From Caldilineaceae bacterium (GTDB lineage: Bacteria > Chloroflexota > Anaerolineae > Caldilineales > Caldilineaceae): 52,432 bases of DNA. Location: contig JACKBA010000043.1 of assembly GCA_020634815.1 (NCBI GenBank), forward strand, positions 1-52,432, in the 5' to 3' direction. Position 1 is the first letter of the stretch; each line of letters starts with the position of its first letter. The notes beneath the pieces were generated by a model that had not been told where the DNA came from, did not search any database, and saw only the letters and a list, made by a program, of their open reading frames with translations. Shown piece after piece: positions 16,646-24,250 of the stretch. The translations under genes and the position numbers were made by a program.

Positions 16646-16698
16646 TTGAAACTGCGCGGCCAGACCGCCGCTATATCAACGAGAGGAAAAACGAACCA

Positions 16699-17454
16699 AT
16701 GCAAGCGACTGATGTCTACCAGGGCATGCTGGCCGAGACGATCCCGCTGACGGGCGCCAATGGCGACGCCATCAACGCCTATTTTGCGCGGCCGCTGGGC
16801 GCCGGTCCCTTTCCCGGCGTCGTGCTGATCCACCACATGCCGGGCTGGGATGAGTGGTACTTCGAGGCGACGCGCAAGTTTGCCGCGCATGGCTACGCCG
16901 CGCTCGCGCCCAATCTCTACGCCCGCGCCGGCCACGGCATGCCCGACGACGTCGCTGCCCGCGTGCGCGCGGCCGGAGGGGTGCCGGACGAGCAGGCCGT
17001 GGGCGACGTAGCCGCGGCCATGCACTACCTGCGCGCGCTGGCCTACGTCAATGGCAGGGTGGGCGTCTTCGGCACCTGTTCGGGCGGGCGCCATGCCTAT
17101 CTCGCCGCCTGCCGCGTGCCGGGCTTCGATGCTGTGGCCGACCTGTGGGGCGGCGGCGTGGTGATGGCCCCGGCGGACCTGACGCCCAACCGGCCCGTGG
17201 CGCCCATCGACTACACGGCCGATCTCGCCTGCCCGCTGCTGGGCCTTTTCGGCGCCGAAGACCGCAGCCCGACGCCGGAGCAGGTGGCGCAGCACGAGCA
17301 GGTGCTCAAGCAGCATGGAAAGCAGTACGAGTTCACCATGTATCCCGACGCCGGCCACGGCTTCTTCTATTATGACCGCCCGGCCTACCGGCAGGCGCAG
17401 GCCGTCGACGGCTGGCAGAAGGTCTTCGCGTTCTTTGGGAAGCACCTGAAGTAG
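16699..17454 (+). CDS. Dienelactone hydrolase family protein
   Basis: A 251-residue alpha/beta hydrolase. The nucleophile elbow is G-T-C127-S-G-G, with the Cys nucleophile characteristic of dienelactone hydrolases; Asp188 ('FGAEDRSP') and His220 ('DAGHGFFYYDRPAY') complete the triad. The 'LIHHMPGWDEWYFEATRKFA' segment matches family members. It would hydrolyse a lactone or ester in the cytoplasm; the natural substrate is not evident since no catechol-pathway genes are near. Start ATG 16699, no strong Shine-Dalgarno (GAGAGGAAAA is 9-18 bases upstream). Stands alone between two repeat-filled gaps. Confidence 0.88.
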   Translation: MQATDVYQGMLAETIPLTGANGDAINAYFARPLGAGPFPGVVLIHHMPGWDEWYFEATRKFAAHGYAALAPNLYARAGHGMPDDVAARVRAAGGVPDEQAVGDVAAAMHYLRALAYVNGRVGVFGTCSGGRHAYLAACRVPGFDAVADLWGGGVVMAPADLTPNRPVAPIDYTADLACPLLGLFGAEDRSPTPEQVAQHEQVLKQHGKQYEFTMYPDAGHGFFYYDRPAYRQAQAVDGWQKVFAFFGKHLK

Positions 17455-17457
17455 AAG

Positions 17458-17655
17458 AGAAGAGGAGCCACAAAGACACAAAGACGCAAAGGGGTCACAA
17501 AGGAAAGACAATGGAAGAAGAGGAGCCGCAAAGACGCAGGGACGCAAAGGGGCAAAGGGGCACAAAGGGAAGACAGGAAAAAACATCTTGTCACCTTGTC
17601 ATCTTGTCATTCTTAGTGCCCCTTTGTGTTCTTGGTGTCTTTGTGGCTGTGTTTC
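17458..17655. repeat. Repeat family B, copy with both halves
   Basis: Left half: 'GAGCCACAAAGACACAAAGA', 'GCAAAGGGGTCACAAAGG', then a second 'GACGCAAAGGGGCAAAGGGG'. Right half is inverse: 'AGTGCCCCTTTGTGTTCTTG' and 'GTGTCTTTGTGGC'. The centre includes 'CTTGTCACCTTGTCATCTTG', shared with the run at 5588-5790. Fills the gap between the dienelactone hydrolase and DUF6295 genes. Confidence 0.7.
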
Positions 17656-17678
17656 TATAAACCGATAGGGGAAACGAT

Positions 17679-17972
17679 ATGTGCACGATGATTGTTCAGC
17701 AGGCGGCGGTGGAGGGGAGCGGCAAGGGGGCCGGCGGTTGGTTTGCCGTACGCCAGGCGAATGTCTCCTACGACCATCCCTTTCACGCGCCGCTGGAGCA
17801 CGCGCTCAACATTGATTTTGTCGACGAGGCGCAAGGGCCGGGCGCGCGTGTCGCCGTCGAGCTGACGCCCGCCGCGGCTCGCTCCCTCGTCTCGACGATT
17901 CTCGCCGTGCTGGAGGAAGCGGAAGCGGGTGGCTTTCTGGAGGAGGCGCCGGCCAATACCGGTGCGCGCTGA
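17679..17972 (+). CDS. DUF6295 family protein
   Basis: A 97-residue protein that matches DUF6295 across its length: it begins 'MCTMIVQQAAVEGSGKGAGG', continues 'WFAVRQANVSYDHPFHAPLE' and 'HALNIDFVDE', and ends in a helix 'TPAAARSLVSTILAVLEEAE'. The conserved Cys2 and the two His residues (33, 36, region 'DHPFHAP') could bind a metal, but no function is known. ATG 17679 follows AGGGGAAA. Eighteen bases separate it from the DUF1801 gene, so co-transcription is likely. Confidence 0.85.
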   Translation: MCTMIVQQAAVEGSGKGAGGWFAVRQANVSYDHPFHAPLEHALNIDFVDEAQGPGARVAVELTPAAARSLVSTILAVLEEAEAGGFLEEAPANTGAR

Positions 17973-17990
17973 GCAGGCAGGAGGATCTTT

Positions 17991-18407
17991 ATGGCCGAAC
18001 TCAAGACCAAGGAAAATGACCAGAGCGTCGAGACGTTTCTGAGCAGCATCGAGGACGCGCAGAAGCAGCAGGACTGCCGCACGCTCATCGCCATCATGCA
18101 GGAGGCGACGGGTGCCGCGCCGCGCATGTGGGGCGAGAGCATCGTCGGCTTTGGCCACTATCACTACAAGTATGCCAGCGGCCGCGAGGGCGACTGGTTC
18201 CTGACCGGCTTTGCGCCGCGCAAGCAGAACCTGACGCTCTACATCATGGCCGGCTTCGACAATTACGAGGCGCTACTGAGCAAGCTCGGCAAGCACTCGA
18301 CGGGCAAGTCCTGCCTCTACGTCAAGCGCCTGGCCGACGTCGACATGCCCGTGCTGACGGAGTTGGTGGTCGAATCGGTCGCGCACATGAAAGCGAGCAA
18401 CGCGTAG
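17991..18407 (+). CDS. DUF1801 (YdhG-like) protein
   Basis: A 138-residue protein of the DUF1801/YdhG fold. Seen: 'VETFLSSIEDAQKQQDCRTL' N-terminal helix pair, 'MWGESIVGFGHYHYKYASGR' with the conserved Gly/Tyr/His strand, 'GDWFLTGFAPRKQNLTLYIM' and 'LSKLGKHSTGKSCLYVKRLA' with the GKHxxGKxC-L motif. The family is related in fold to frataxin-like proteins; the role is unsettled. ATG 17991 is 7 bases after AGGAGG. Seven bases separate it from the following GNAT gene. Confidence 0.88.
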   Translation: MAELKTKENDQSVETFLSSIEDAQKQQDCRTLIAIMQEATGAAPRMWGESIVGFGHYHYKYASGREGDWFLTGFAPRKQNLTLYIMAGFDNYEALLSKLGKHSTGKSCLYVKRLADVDMPVLTELVVESVAHMKASNA

Positions 18408-18414
18408 GCGCGCC

Positions 18415-19185
18415 ATGAACATCCACTTTGCGCCCGTCGCCGTCGATGCCATCAAGCCCGTGCTCCAGGCGCACGTCCTGACCCTCTCGTCGCCCATCGA
18501 TTCGTTTCTGGAGGACCACATCCTCCAGTCGAACCACTACCGTATCGTCGTCGACGGGCAGGTCGCCGGCTGGACAGCCATCCACAACGAATCGCTCATC
18601 ACGCAGTTTGGTCTGGACGCTCCGTACCGTCATTGGGGTCAGCGCATCTTTGCCCAGGTGCGCAAGCTGGAGCAGGTACGTGAGGCCTACGTTCCCACCT
18701 GCGACGAGTTCTTCCTGGCCCACGCGCTGGACGACTACCGGCTGCTGGAGAAGCAGGCCTACTTTTTCCAGGCGCGGCCGCAGGCCCAACGACCCGCGCC
18801 GCCGCCGGGACTCACGCTGCGCCCGGCCCAGGCAAGCGATCTGCCGGCCATGCGGGAACTCATCGGCGACTTCTTCGATCGCCTCCCGTGGCGCATTGAG
18901 ACGGGCCAGATCTTCGCCATGGAGCGCGACGGCGCCTTCGCCGGCTTTGGCATCATGGAGCCGAGCACGCTCTACCCGGCCGCGGCCAGTATCGGCATGA
19001 TCACCGTGGCGGCGCAGCGCAACCAGGGCGTCGGCACGGCCATCATCGCCGCGCTGCTCGACGCGTGCGCGCGGCGGCAGATCATGGCGATTGCCGGCTG
19101 CTGGTACTACAACCACCTCTCCAAGAAGACCCTTGAAAAGGCGGGCATGCTCACGCAGACGCGCCTGCTCAAGGTCAGTTACTGA
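18415..19185 (+). CDS. GNAT family N-acetyltransferase
   Basis: A 256-residue protein. The C-terminal half (from 'GLTLRPAQASDLPAMRELIG' at about residue 132) is a GNAT domain with the acetyl-CoA loop 'VAAQRNQGVGTAIIAALLDA'. The N-terminal half is a degenerate related domain without the loop, as in tandem GNATs. Substrate unknown. The last codons overlap the first terminal repeat base of the element at 19185-19351, which begins inside the stop codon. It is the last of a three-gene unit with DUF6295 and DUF1801. Confidence 0.82.
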   Translation: MNIHFAPVAVDAIKPVLQAHVLTLSSPIDSFLEDHILQSNHYRIVVDGQVAGWTAIHNESLITQFGLDAPYRHWGQRIFAQVRKLEQVREAYVPTCDEFFLAHALDDYRLLEKQAYFFQARPQAQRPAPPPGLTLRPAQASDLPAMRELIGDFFDRLPWRIETGQIFAMERDGAFAGFGIMEPSTLYPAAASIGMITVAAQRNQGVGTAIIAALLDACARRQIMAIAGCWYYNHLSKKTLEKAGMLTQTRLLKVSY

Positions 19186-19351
19186 GAAACCGTTTGAAAA
19201 GTCACCCAGTTTGACGCAGAGGCGCAGAGATGCAGAGAAACGCAGAGACAATCACGAGAACGCGCAGCAGGTACCGGCAATGCAATTCCTCTGCGAACCT
19301 CTGCGTCGCCGCGTCTCTGCGCCAGATTTCCACCCTTTTCAAACGGTTTCT
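19185..19351. mobile_element. MITE-like element with 17-bp perfect terminal inverted repeats (family A, copy 3)
   Basis: The ends AGAAACCGTTTGAAAAG (19185-19201) and its exact reverse complement (19335-19351) bound 167 bases. Inside are 'TTTGACGCAGAGGCGCAGAG' and the inverse 'CTCTGCGAACCTCTGCGTC', the family A inverted pair. There is no coding capacity. The left end includes the last base of the upstream stop codon. No target-site duplication is obvious. It could be a non-autonomous transposable element or a bidirectional terminator. Confidence 0.65.
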
Positions 19352-19411
19352 TAGAATGGATCGGCCCTGCGTCAGCGACACGAGCGAACTACGCGGCAGG
19401 CGCCTGGCAGA

Positions 19412-20344
19412 TTACTCAAGTGGCGCAAAATCCTTGCGGAAGACGAGAACGTCCTTCTGCACACGGAAGCCGGCAGATTCATAGAGCTTGAAGGCCTCGT
19501 CGCGGTAGTTGTCCGTTTCGACCAGGACGGACGTCGCCCCGTGCTGTACGAGGCGTCGCAGCCCCTCCAACAGGAGGGCGCGGCCGAGCCCCAATGCCCG
19601 AAAGTCCTCATGAACCCCGAGTGGCTCGACCTGCCCCACCGTCTCCCCATTCGGGAGCCGAGCCAGCCAGCAGATGCAGAAGCCGGCCAGCCGGCCGTCG
19701 GGCGCAACGGCGACCAGGTCCAGTTCCGCAACGTAACCCGGCTGGCTCAACGTGCGCGCCCGCCACTGCGCGGTCATGCTGGTGCTGTTGAAGACGGCCC
19801 GGTGCAGCGCGACGTAGGCATCCACCTCCACCGCGCCGGCCAGTGGGCGGATGCGAAAGCCGCCCGGCACGCTACGCTCGGGTGCAGTGGCGTCCGCGTC
19901 TAGTCGCATCGACACCTTCGTCCAGGAGTTCTCGCCGACATCGGCCTGCGAGGCAAAGCCCAACGACTCCAGCTCGTCGATGCGCTGCGTTTGCTCCGCA
20001 AACGCGTTGATGAACCAGATCGGCCGGCCATAGTCGGTCTCGAGCAGCCGGATGGCTCTGTCATCTGCCCACTGAATGATCTGCGTGTGCAGCGCGGCGC
20101 CGGCATTGCGGTCGAAGACATAGTCGATGGACCAGAACGGGGTCTGCATGGCTGCCCAGCCAACAAGACGATCGCGCTCGTCAACCCACAGGCCGATGCC
20201 ATCCGGATTGTCCATTGCCCAGGAACTGAAACGGTAGGGTAGATCGACGACGTGCAGGGTCTCGTCCGACTCCTGCCGGGCCAGGACCACCATCGCCGGC
20301 AAATCGTCCGATCCCTTGAAGGCACGAAACCTTATCTGACCCAC
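19412..20344 (-). CDS. Tandem GNAT-domain N-acetyltransferase
   Basis: A 310-residue protein with two GNAT-like halves, the layout of mycothiol synthase-type acetyltransferases. The C-terminal half carries the acetyl-CoA loop 'VHEDFRALGLGRALLLEGLR' (about 242-261) and the 'ETDNYRDEAFKLYESAGF' end motif. The N-terminal half lacks a clear Q/RxxGxG/A loop and is probably structural. Start GTG 20344 follows GAGGAGGAA at 3-5 bases. The substrate is not known; no mycothiol genes are near. Stands alone on the minus strand. Confidence 0.82.
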   Translation of the reverse strand: MGQIRFRAFKGSDDLPAMVVLARQESDETLHVVDLPYRFSSWAMDNPDGIGLWVDERDRLVGWAAMQTPFWSIDYVFDRNAGAALHTQIIQWADDRAIRLLETDYGRPIWFINAFAEQTQRIDELESLGFASQADVGENSWTKVSMRLDADATAPERSVPGGFRIRPLAGAVEVDAYVALHRAVFNSTSMTAQWRARTLSQPGYVAELDLVAVAPDGRLAGFCICWLARLPNGETVGQVEPLGVHEDFRALGLGRALLLEGLRRLVQHGATSVLVETDNYRDEAFKLYESAGFRVQKDVLVFRKDFAPLE

Positions 20345-20476
20345 AAGTTCCTCCTCGTTCCGATGTCGGGTGAAGTTTTGCCACTCACGCGCTGTTGGTC
20401 ATGAGCGGCGCCAGCGTACCGAACCGCCTGCTGATTATCAATCAAGACGGTTGGATGATCAACCAGCTTCTTCGCT

Positions 20477-21406
20477 TCAGTCCAGATAGCGAACGCCGGT
20501 CAGTTCCTCAGAGGCTTCCCAGAAGCGATTGAGCAGATCGGCATCCTGCAGGGCGTCGTTGCACTTCTGTTCGGCGGGATAGCCGCGCATGCGCAGAGTC
20601 TTTGGCCCGTAGAAGACGCCGCCCTTGGCATCCGGCGCAGTGGAACCGTAGAGTTGGGGCAACACGCCCATGTTGACATCCTGGGCCATGACCGGTGCAA
20701 GCAACCCGTAGAAGATTCGTTCGCTAAGAGGCGTGCCTGACTCCACCATGCTGGTGGTCTGTAGATTGGTCATCACAAAGCCGGGATGGGACGAGTTAGC
20801 GATGGTGCTGTGGCCGGCCGCCTGCAGCCGCCGGTTGAGCTCCGTGGCAAAGGCGGCGTTGGCGAGTTTGCTTTGGCCGTAGGCGGTCCAGCGCCCGTAG
20901 CTCTTCTCGCCCATCAGATCGTCGAGATTGATGGCGCCCATGAACGCGGCGCTACTGGAGGTGCTGTGGACGCGCGCCTTGGGTGTCGCCGTGATCACAT
21001 CCAGCAGCAGGCCGGTCAACGCAAAGTGGGCCAGGTGATTGACGCCAAGTTGCATCTCGAAGCCGTCCTCGGTCAGCGCGCGGGGAATGGCCATCACCCC
21101 GGCGTTGTTGAGCAGGATGTCGAGCCGGTCGTACCTGGCCTTGAAGGCGTCGGCAAAGGCCCGCACCGAGGCCAGACTGGCGTTGTCCAGCGCCATCACA
21201 TCCAGCCGGGCGGCGGGATTGACTGCCAGCACTTCGGCCCTGGCCTCTTCCGCCTTGCTCAAGTTGCGGCAGGCCATCACCACTGTTGCGCCCTTCGCCG
21301 CCAGGGCCTTGGTCGATTCCAGGCCCAGGCCGCTGTTGGCCCCGGTAATGATCACAATCTTGCCGGTCATGTCGGGAATGTCCTGCTTTGTCCATTTGTT
21401 GCTCAT
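20477..21406 (-). CDS. Short-chain dehydrogenase/reductase
   Basis: A 309-residue SDR of the retinol-dehydrogenase/WWOX-like group. Cofactor motif T21-G-A-N-S-G-L-G28, 'LNNAGV' at 99-104, the catalytic Y176-G-Q-S-K180, and the structural 'SHPGFVMTNL' after it. Arg47 after the second strand ('ACRN') favours NADP(H). Start ATG 21406 follows AAGGAGAA. Directly downstream of the TetR gene on the same strand with 59 bases between, in which a TGACTGACTGCTCA sequence resembles the TetR operator upstream of tetR, so control by that regulator is likely. Substrate not evident. Confidence 0.9.
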   Translation of the reverse strand: MSNKWTKQDIPDMTGKIVIITGANSGLGLESTKALAAKGATVVMACRNLSKAEEARAEVLAVNPAARLDVMALDNASLASVRAFADAFKARYDRLDILLNNAGVMAIPRALTEDGFEMQLGVNHLAHFALTGLLLDVITATPKARVHSTSSSAAFMGAINLDDLMGEKSYGRWTAYGQSKLANAAFATELNRRLQAAGHSTIANSSHPGFVMTNLQTTSMVESGTPLSERIFYGLLAPVMAQDVNMGVLPQLYGSTAPDAKGGVFYGPKTLRMRGYPAEQKCNDALQDADLLNRFWEASEELTGVRYLD

Positions 21407-21426
21407 TGAATTCTTCTCCTTATTTG

Positions 21427-21443
21427 ATTGAGCAGTCAGTCAT
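21427..21443 (-). promoter_or_regulatory. Candidate TetR operator before the SDR gene
   Basis: On the minus strand the sequence reads ATGACTGACTGCTCAATC. It shares the TGACT half-site with the palindrome at 22054-22067 upstream of the tetR gene. It lies 20-40 bases before the SDR start codon. Confidence 0.5.
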
Positions 21444-21465
21444 ATTTCGGCATAAAAAAAGCGGT

Positions 21466-22032
21466 CTATCTCGCCACCCCGCTCCACAACACATCTGAAC
21501 TCAGGGCGATCAACCTGGCCAGTGCCATGTCTTTGAGCCCCTGTGCGGTTGCATAGCGCACGGTAGCATCCATCTCAGCCATCACCATGCTGTTGAAATA
21601 GTCCACGGACATCTCCTTGAAGATCCCCTGGTTGAAACCTTCCTGGATCAGCTCGTGCAGGAATGCCAATTCCTCGGCCTCGTAGTCAACTGCCTCAGCA
21701 CCCAGTACGCCAGACAGGCTCAACTGCTGTTTGAGGTTGTAGCGCTCCGGAAAGCGCACACCCCAGTCGATGTTGCGATACCAGATGTGCTCCAGTCGGC
21801 TCTTGATGTCCGCACGCACCGGATAGTCGCGCTGAATATGTTGGAGCCATTCATGTTTCAGGTGCATGTAGACAGCGTCGATCAGCGCGTCCTTGGACGG
21901 GAAGTAGTTGAAGAGCGTCCCAGTAGCAACGCCGGCGTGTTTGGCAATGCTTGCCGTGGAGGTGTTCCAGAACCCTTCCCTGGCAAACAGGTCGATAGAG
22001 GCTTCCAGCAGTTGCTGTTTCTTGTCACTCAT
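21466..22032 (-). CDS. TetR/AcrR family transcriptional regulator
   Basis: A 188-residue repressor. The N-terminal helix-turn-helix is 'STASIAKHAGVATGTLFNYF' (25-44) after 'LLEASIDLFAREGFWNTS'. The C-terminal ligand domain (50-188) is helical and not assignable. The start at ATG 22032 matches the family's usual N terminus, yet no Shine-Dalgarno is seen; a TAGACT -10 box 8 bases upstream indicates a leaderless message. A TGACT-AATC-AGTCA palindrome overlaps its -35, which suggests autorepression, and a related sequence precedes the SDR gene, the probable regulated partner. Confidence 0.9.
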   Translation of the reverse strand: MSDKKQQLLEASIDLFAREGFWNTSTASIAKHAGVATGTLFNYFPSKDALIDAVYMHLKHEWLQHIQRDYPVRADIKSRLEHIWYRNIDWGVRFPERYNLKQQLSLSGVLGAEAVDYEAEELAFLHELIQEGFNQGIFKEMSVDYFNSMVMAEMDATVRYATAQGLKDMALARLIALSSDVLWSGVAR

Positions 22033-22039
22033 AGATGGG

Positions 22040-22068
22040 AGTCTACCCTAGAATGACTAATCAGTCAA
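22040..22068 (-). promoter_or_regulatory. tetR promoter with overlapping operator
   Basis: On the minus strand: TTGACT (22068-22063), a 17-base spacer, then TAGACT (22045-22040). The operator-like palindrome TGACT-AATC-AGTCA (22054-22067) covers the -35 and part of the spacer. The -10 box ends 7 bases before the ATG, giving a leaderless transcript. Confidence 0.65.
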
Positions 22069-22225
22069 CCCCTATTCGGCCCGAATTCTCTTTGGATTTG
22101 AGACGAACCCTGCGATCGCGCATCCACCGATCGGTTGATTGCGGAATCGACCGGCAAGTTGGTTACTTTCTTTCGCCGCGCCGCTATCCTTGAGGCAGTC
22201 GATTGTTCTTGAAAGGAGAAACGAA

Positions 22226-22687
22226 GTGACTACCACCATCGAACCGACCGGCACACACGCCACAGGGGTCAAACTCAGCCGCCTGCTCTGGGTCAGCCCG
22301 CTGGCCATGCTGGCCGCCGCAGCCGCCAACCTGGCGCTCTACTTTGTCGCCGGACGCATAGCGCCGGAAGTCACGGCCTGGCCGGGCAGCGGACCTACGC
22401 AGGTGGTTGGCGCGACCGTCGTCTACCTGCTTGTCGGCACGCTCGTCTGCGCGGTGATTGGCCGGCTGGCATCGCGCCCGGCCCGCCCCTTCGTGATCGT
22501 GGCGAGCATTGGCCTGCTGCTCTCGCTGGCGCTGCCGATTTCGGTTGCATTTGGCTACGGCCCGCCCGGCACGTCGCCTGCAAGCCTTGCCACCGCCATC
22601 GCCCTGTGCCTGATGCACGTCGTCGCTTATGCCATCTTTGTGCCGCTCTTCGTCCGCCTGGTTTTGAACGGAGAAGAAGAGGGTTAG
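22226..22687 (+). CDS. DUF6069 family membrane protein
   Basis: A 153-residue protein with four hydrophobic helices (about 18-40, 53-75, 82-102, 116-140 by hydrophobicity), the layout of DUF6069 proteins: 'RLLWVSPLAMLAAAAANLAL' first helix, then 'VVGATVVYLLVGTLVCAVIG' and 'RPFVIVASIGLLLSLALPIS'. Function unknown. Start GTG 22226 lies after AAAGGAGAA. Followed after 13 bases by another small membrane protein gene, so the two are probably in one transcript. Confidence 0.8.
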   Translation: MTTTIEPTGTHATGVKLSRLLWVSPLAMLAAAAANLALYFVAGRIAPEVTAWPGSGPTQVVGATVVYLLVGTLVCAVIGRLASRPARPFVIVASIGLLLSLALPISVAFGYGPPGTSPASLATAIALCLMHVVAYAIFVPLFVRLVLNGEEEG

Positions 22688-22700
22688 GGAGATTCTACCA

Positions 22701-23408
22701 ATGCACGAGTTATTCTTTGTCCGCCTGTTTGCTTACTCGATCATCCCGCTGCTGCTGGCAAGCGCCCACCTGCTGCTTGATCGCCATGCACGCACACCGG
22801 CGCGGCGCATCGAACTCTTCACCGTCTACCTGCTGGCGATCAGCGTCGGCGCCAGCGGGCTGGGCGGCGCCTTCGGCCACCTCTTCCTGGCAGACGTGAT
22901 CGCGGAGGGCGTCGGTTGGCCGGTTGACAGCCCCTTCCAGCTCGAGATGGGCTTTGCCAATCTGGCGCTTGGCATCCTGGGCATCATGGCCATCAGCCGG
23001 CGCGACGGCTTCCGCACGGCCACGATTGTGGCAGTCACCGTCGTGGGCGTAGGCGCCACCACGGTGCACCTGATGGACATTGCCGCCACCGGCAACTTGG
23101 CGCCCGGCAACACGGTGCAGAACCTGGGCAACCTGCTCGACCCCGTGCTCCTGATTGCGCTGGCGTGGCTGGCCCGCCGGCACCCCGCCGAAGCGGAAAG
23201 CCCCGCCGCCCTACGCTGGCACCGGCAGGTGGAAACGGTGGCAGGCATGGCCGCCGCCGGCGTCGGCATCGGCTTTGGCGTGGGCTTCGCCGCCGGTGCG
23301 CTGCTGCTCTGGACCGTGCTCGGCGTGCTGGCCGGCGTCGCATTTGGAGTCCTGTTAAACAGCCGCGCTTCGGATGCACACAAAGAGTTGATGCCGGCAG
23401 CCCGGTGA
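22701..23408 (+). CDS. DUF6790-like membrane protein
   Basis: A 235-residue membrane protein with about six hydrophobic helices. 'GWPVDSPFQLEMGFANLALG' (71-90) followed by 'ILGIMAISRRDGFRTATIVA' and 'TTVHLMDIAATGN' match the pattern seen in DUF6790 membrane proteins. The C-terminal helices are Gly/Ala-rich. Function unknown. ATG 22701 follows TAGGGAG. Likely co-transcribed with the preceding DUF6069 gene; a family D hairpin 37 bases after its stop probably ends the transcript. Confidence 0.72.
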   Translation: MHELFFVRLFAYSIIPLLLASAHLLLDRHARTPARRIELFTVYLLAISVGASGLGGAFGHLFLADVIAEGVGWPVDSPFQLEMGFANLALGILGIMAISRRDGFRTATIVAVTVVGVGATTVHLMDIAATGNLAPGNTVQNLGNLLDPVLLIALAWLARRHPAEAESPAALRWHRQVETVAGMAAAGVGIGFGVGFAAGALLLWTVLGVLAGVAFGVLLNSRASDAHKELMPAAR

Positions 23409-23444
23409 ATGGCTTTGAGTTTGCAGGTGAGCCACGCTGCCATA

Positions 23445-23477
23445 AGACACCGAGTTTCTTGGAGAAACTCGGTGTCT
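23445..23477 (+). terminator. Hairpin family D, copy 2
   Basis: Arms AGACACCGAGTTTCT (23445-23459) and its reverse complement (23463-23477), loop TGG. It is 37 bases after the stop at 23408. Compared with copy 1, one A:T-type pair is exchanged on both arms, so pairing is preserved. Confidence 0.65.
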
Positions 23478-23505
23478 CCGGAACATGCTGAGAAGGAGCA
23501 CAAAG

Positions 23506-23997
23506 ATGAGCACGCTTGGATGGATTCACACGATTTTTGGCCTGGTGGCGCTGCTGGCCGGAAGCGCTGTCCTGGCGACACGCAAGGGCACACGCGGTCA
23601 CCGTACCCTGGGCTATCTCTACTTGACATCGATGCTTGGGCTGAATGGCACGGCGCTCTGTATCTACAACCTCTTCGGCCACTTCGGCCCCTTTCACTGG
23701 CTGGCAGCCAGCAGCCTGCTGACCCTGCTCGCCGGCATGGTCCCGGTCTTCACCCGCCGTCCCAGGGGGCGCTGGCTCGAACGCCACGCCATCTTCCTTG
23801 CCATCTCCTACATCGGCCTGGTGGCGGCGGCGGCCTCGGAGATCGTCACGCGCATCCCCGGCCTGGAGGCGAGCTTTGGCGCGGCGGTCGGCCTCACCAG
23901 CGCGCTGGTGATCGGTGTCGGCATGGTCCTGCTGGCGCGCACGCTGGGTCGGAGCATGCGCCGCATGCCGGCGCATTGGCAGAAAGGGGTCGATTGA
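23506..23997 (+). CDS. DUF2306-like small membrane protein
   Basis: A 163-residue protein with four membrane helices. 'LGWIHTIFGLVALLAGSAVL' then 'RKGTRGHRTLGYLYLTSMLG' match the DUF2306 layout, in which a His at the 'GHRTLGY' turn and the first-helix 'WIHT' His could bind haem or metal; this is an inference from conserved spacing. Start ATG 23506 follows AGAAGGAGCACAAAG. The stop is followed directly by a family B repeat. Confidence 0.8.
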   Translation: MSTLGWIHTIFGLVALLAGSAVLATRKGTRGHRTLGYLYLTSMLGLNGTALCIYNLFGHFGPFHWLAASSLLTLLAGMVPVFTRRPRGRWLERHAIFLAISYIGLVAAAASEIVTRIPGLEASFGAAVGLTSALVIGVGMVLLARTLGRSMRRMPAHWQKGVD

Positions 23998-24190
23998 AAA
24001 AGCCCACCACAAAGCCTCAAAGAGCACAAAGAGGCACGAAGGGATTCATGACTTGCTACGAAATGTATATACGTGCCGCGTGGTGTCGCTTTGCCCCAGA
24101 GTTACGCAGAGTCAGGGAGCAATTCATAGCTGGCTACGCGATGTTTCTTTGTGCCCCTTTGTGCCCTTGGCGGCTTCGTGGCAGATTTCT
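23998..24190. repeat. Repeat family B, copy with both halves
   Basis: Left half 'CCACCACAAAGCCTCAAAGA' and 'GCACAAAGAGGCACGAAGGG'; right half 'TTTGTGCCCCTTTGTGCCCT' and 'TGGCGGCTTCGTGGCAG'. The ~120-base centre has no coding sense. It separates the DUF2306 gene from the histidine kinase gene. Confidence 0.7.
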
Positions 24191-24203
24191 CCTTTCGGCC
24201 CGG

Positions 24204-24231
24204 TTGGCGACTTGTGCGGGGGTGGTATGAT
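24204..24231 (+). promoter_or_regulatory. Candidate promoter of the two-component operon
   Basis: TTGGCG (24204-24209), 16-base spacer, TATGAT (24226-24231, 5 of 6 to consensus). Transcription near 24238 would put the GAGGTG ribosome site (24239-24244) at the very 5' end and favours translation from ATG 24251. Confidence 0.4.
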
Positions 24232-24250
24232 GGTGCACGAGGTGCAACAC

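Noticed and set aside
13229..19185. Integron cassette array (AAC(6') gene with small genes in a row)
   Set aside because: No integrase and no attC-type sites with the GTTRRRY end; the hairpins here differ and several genes overlap.
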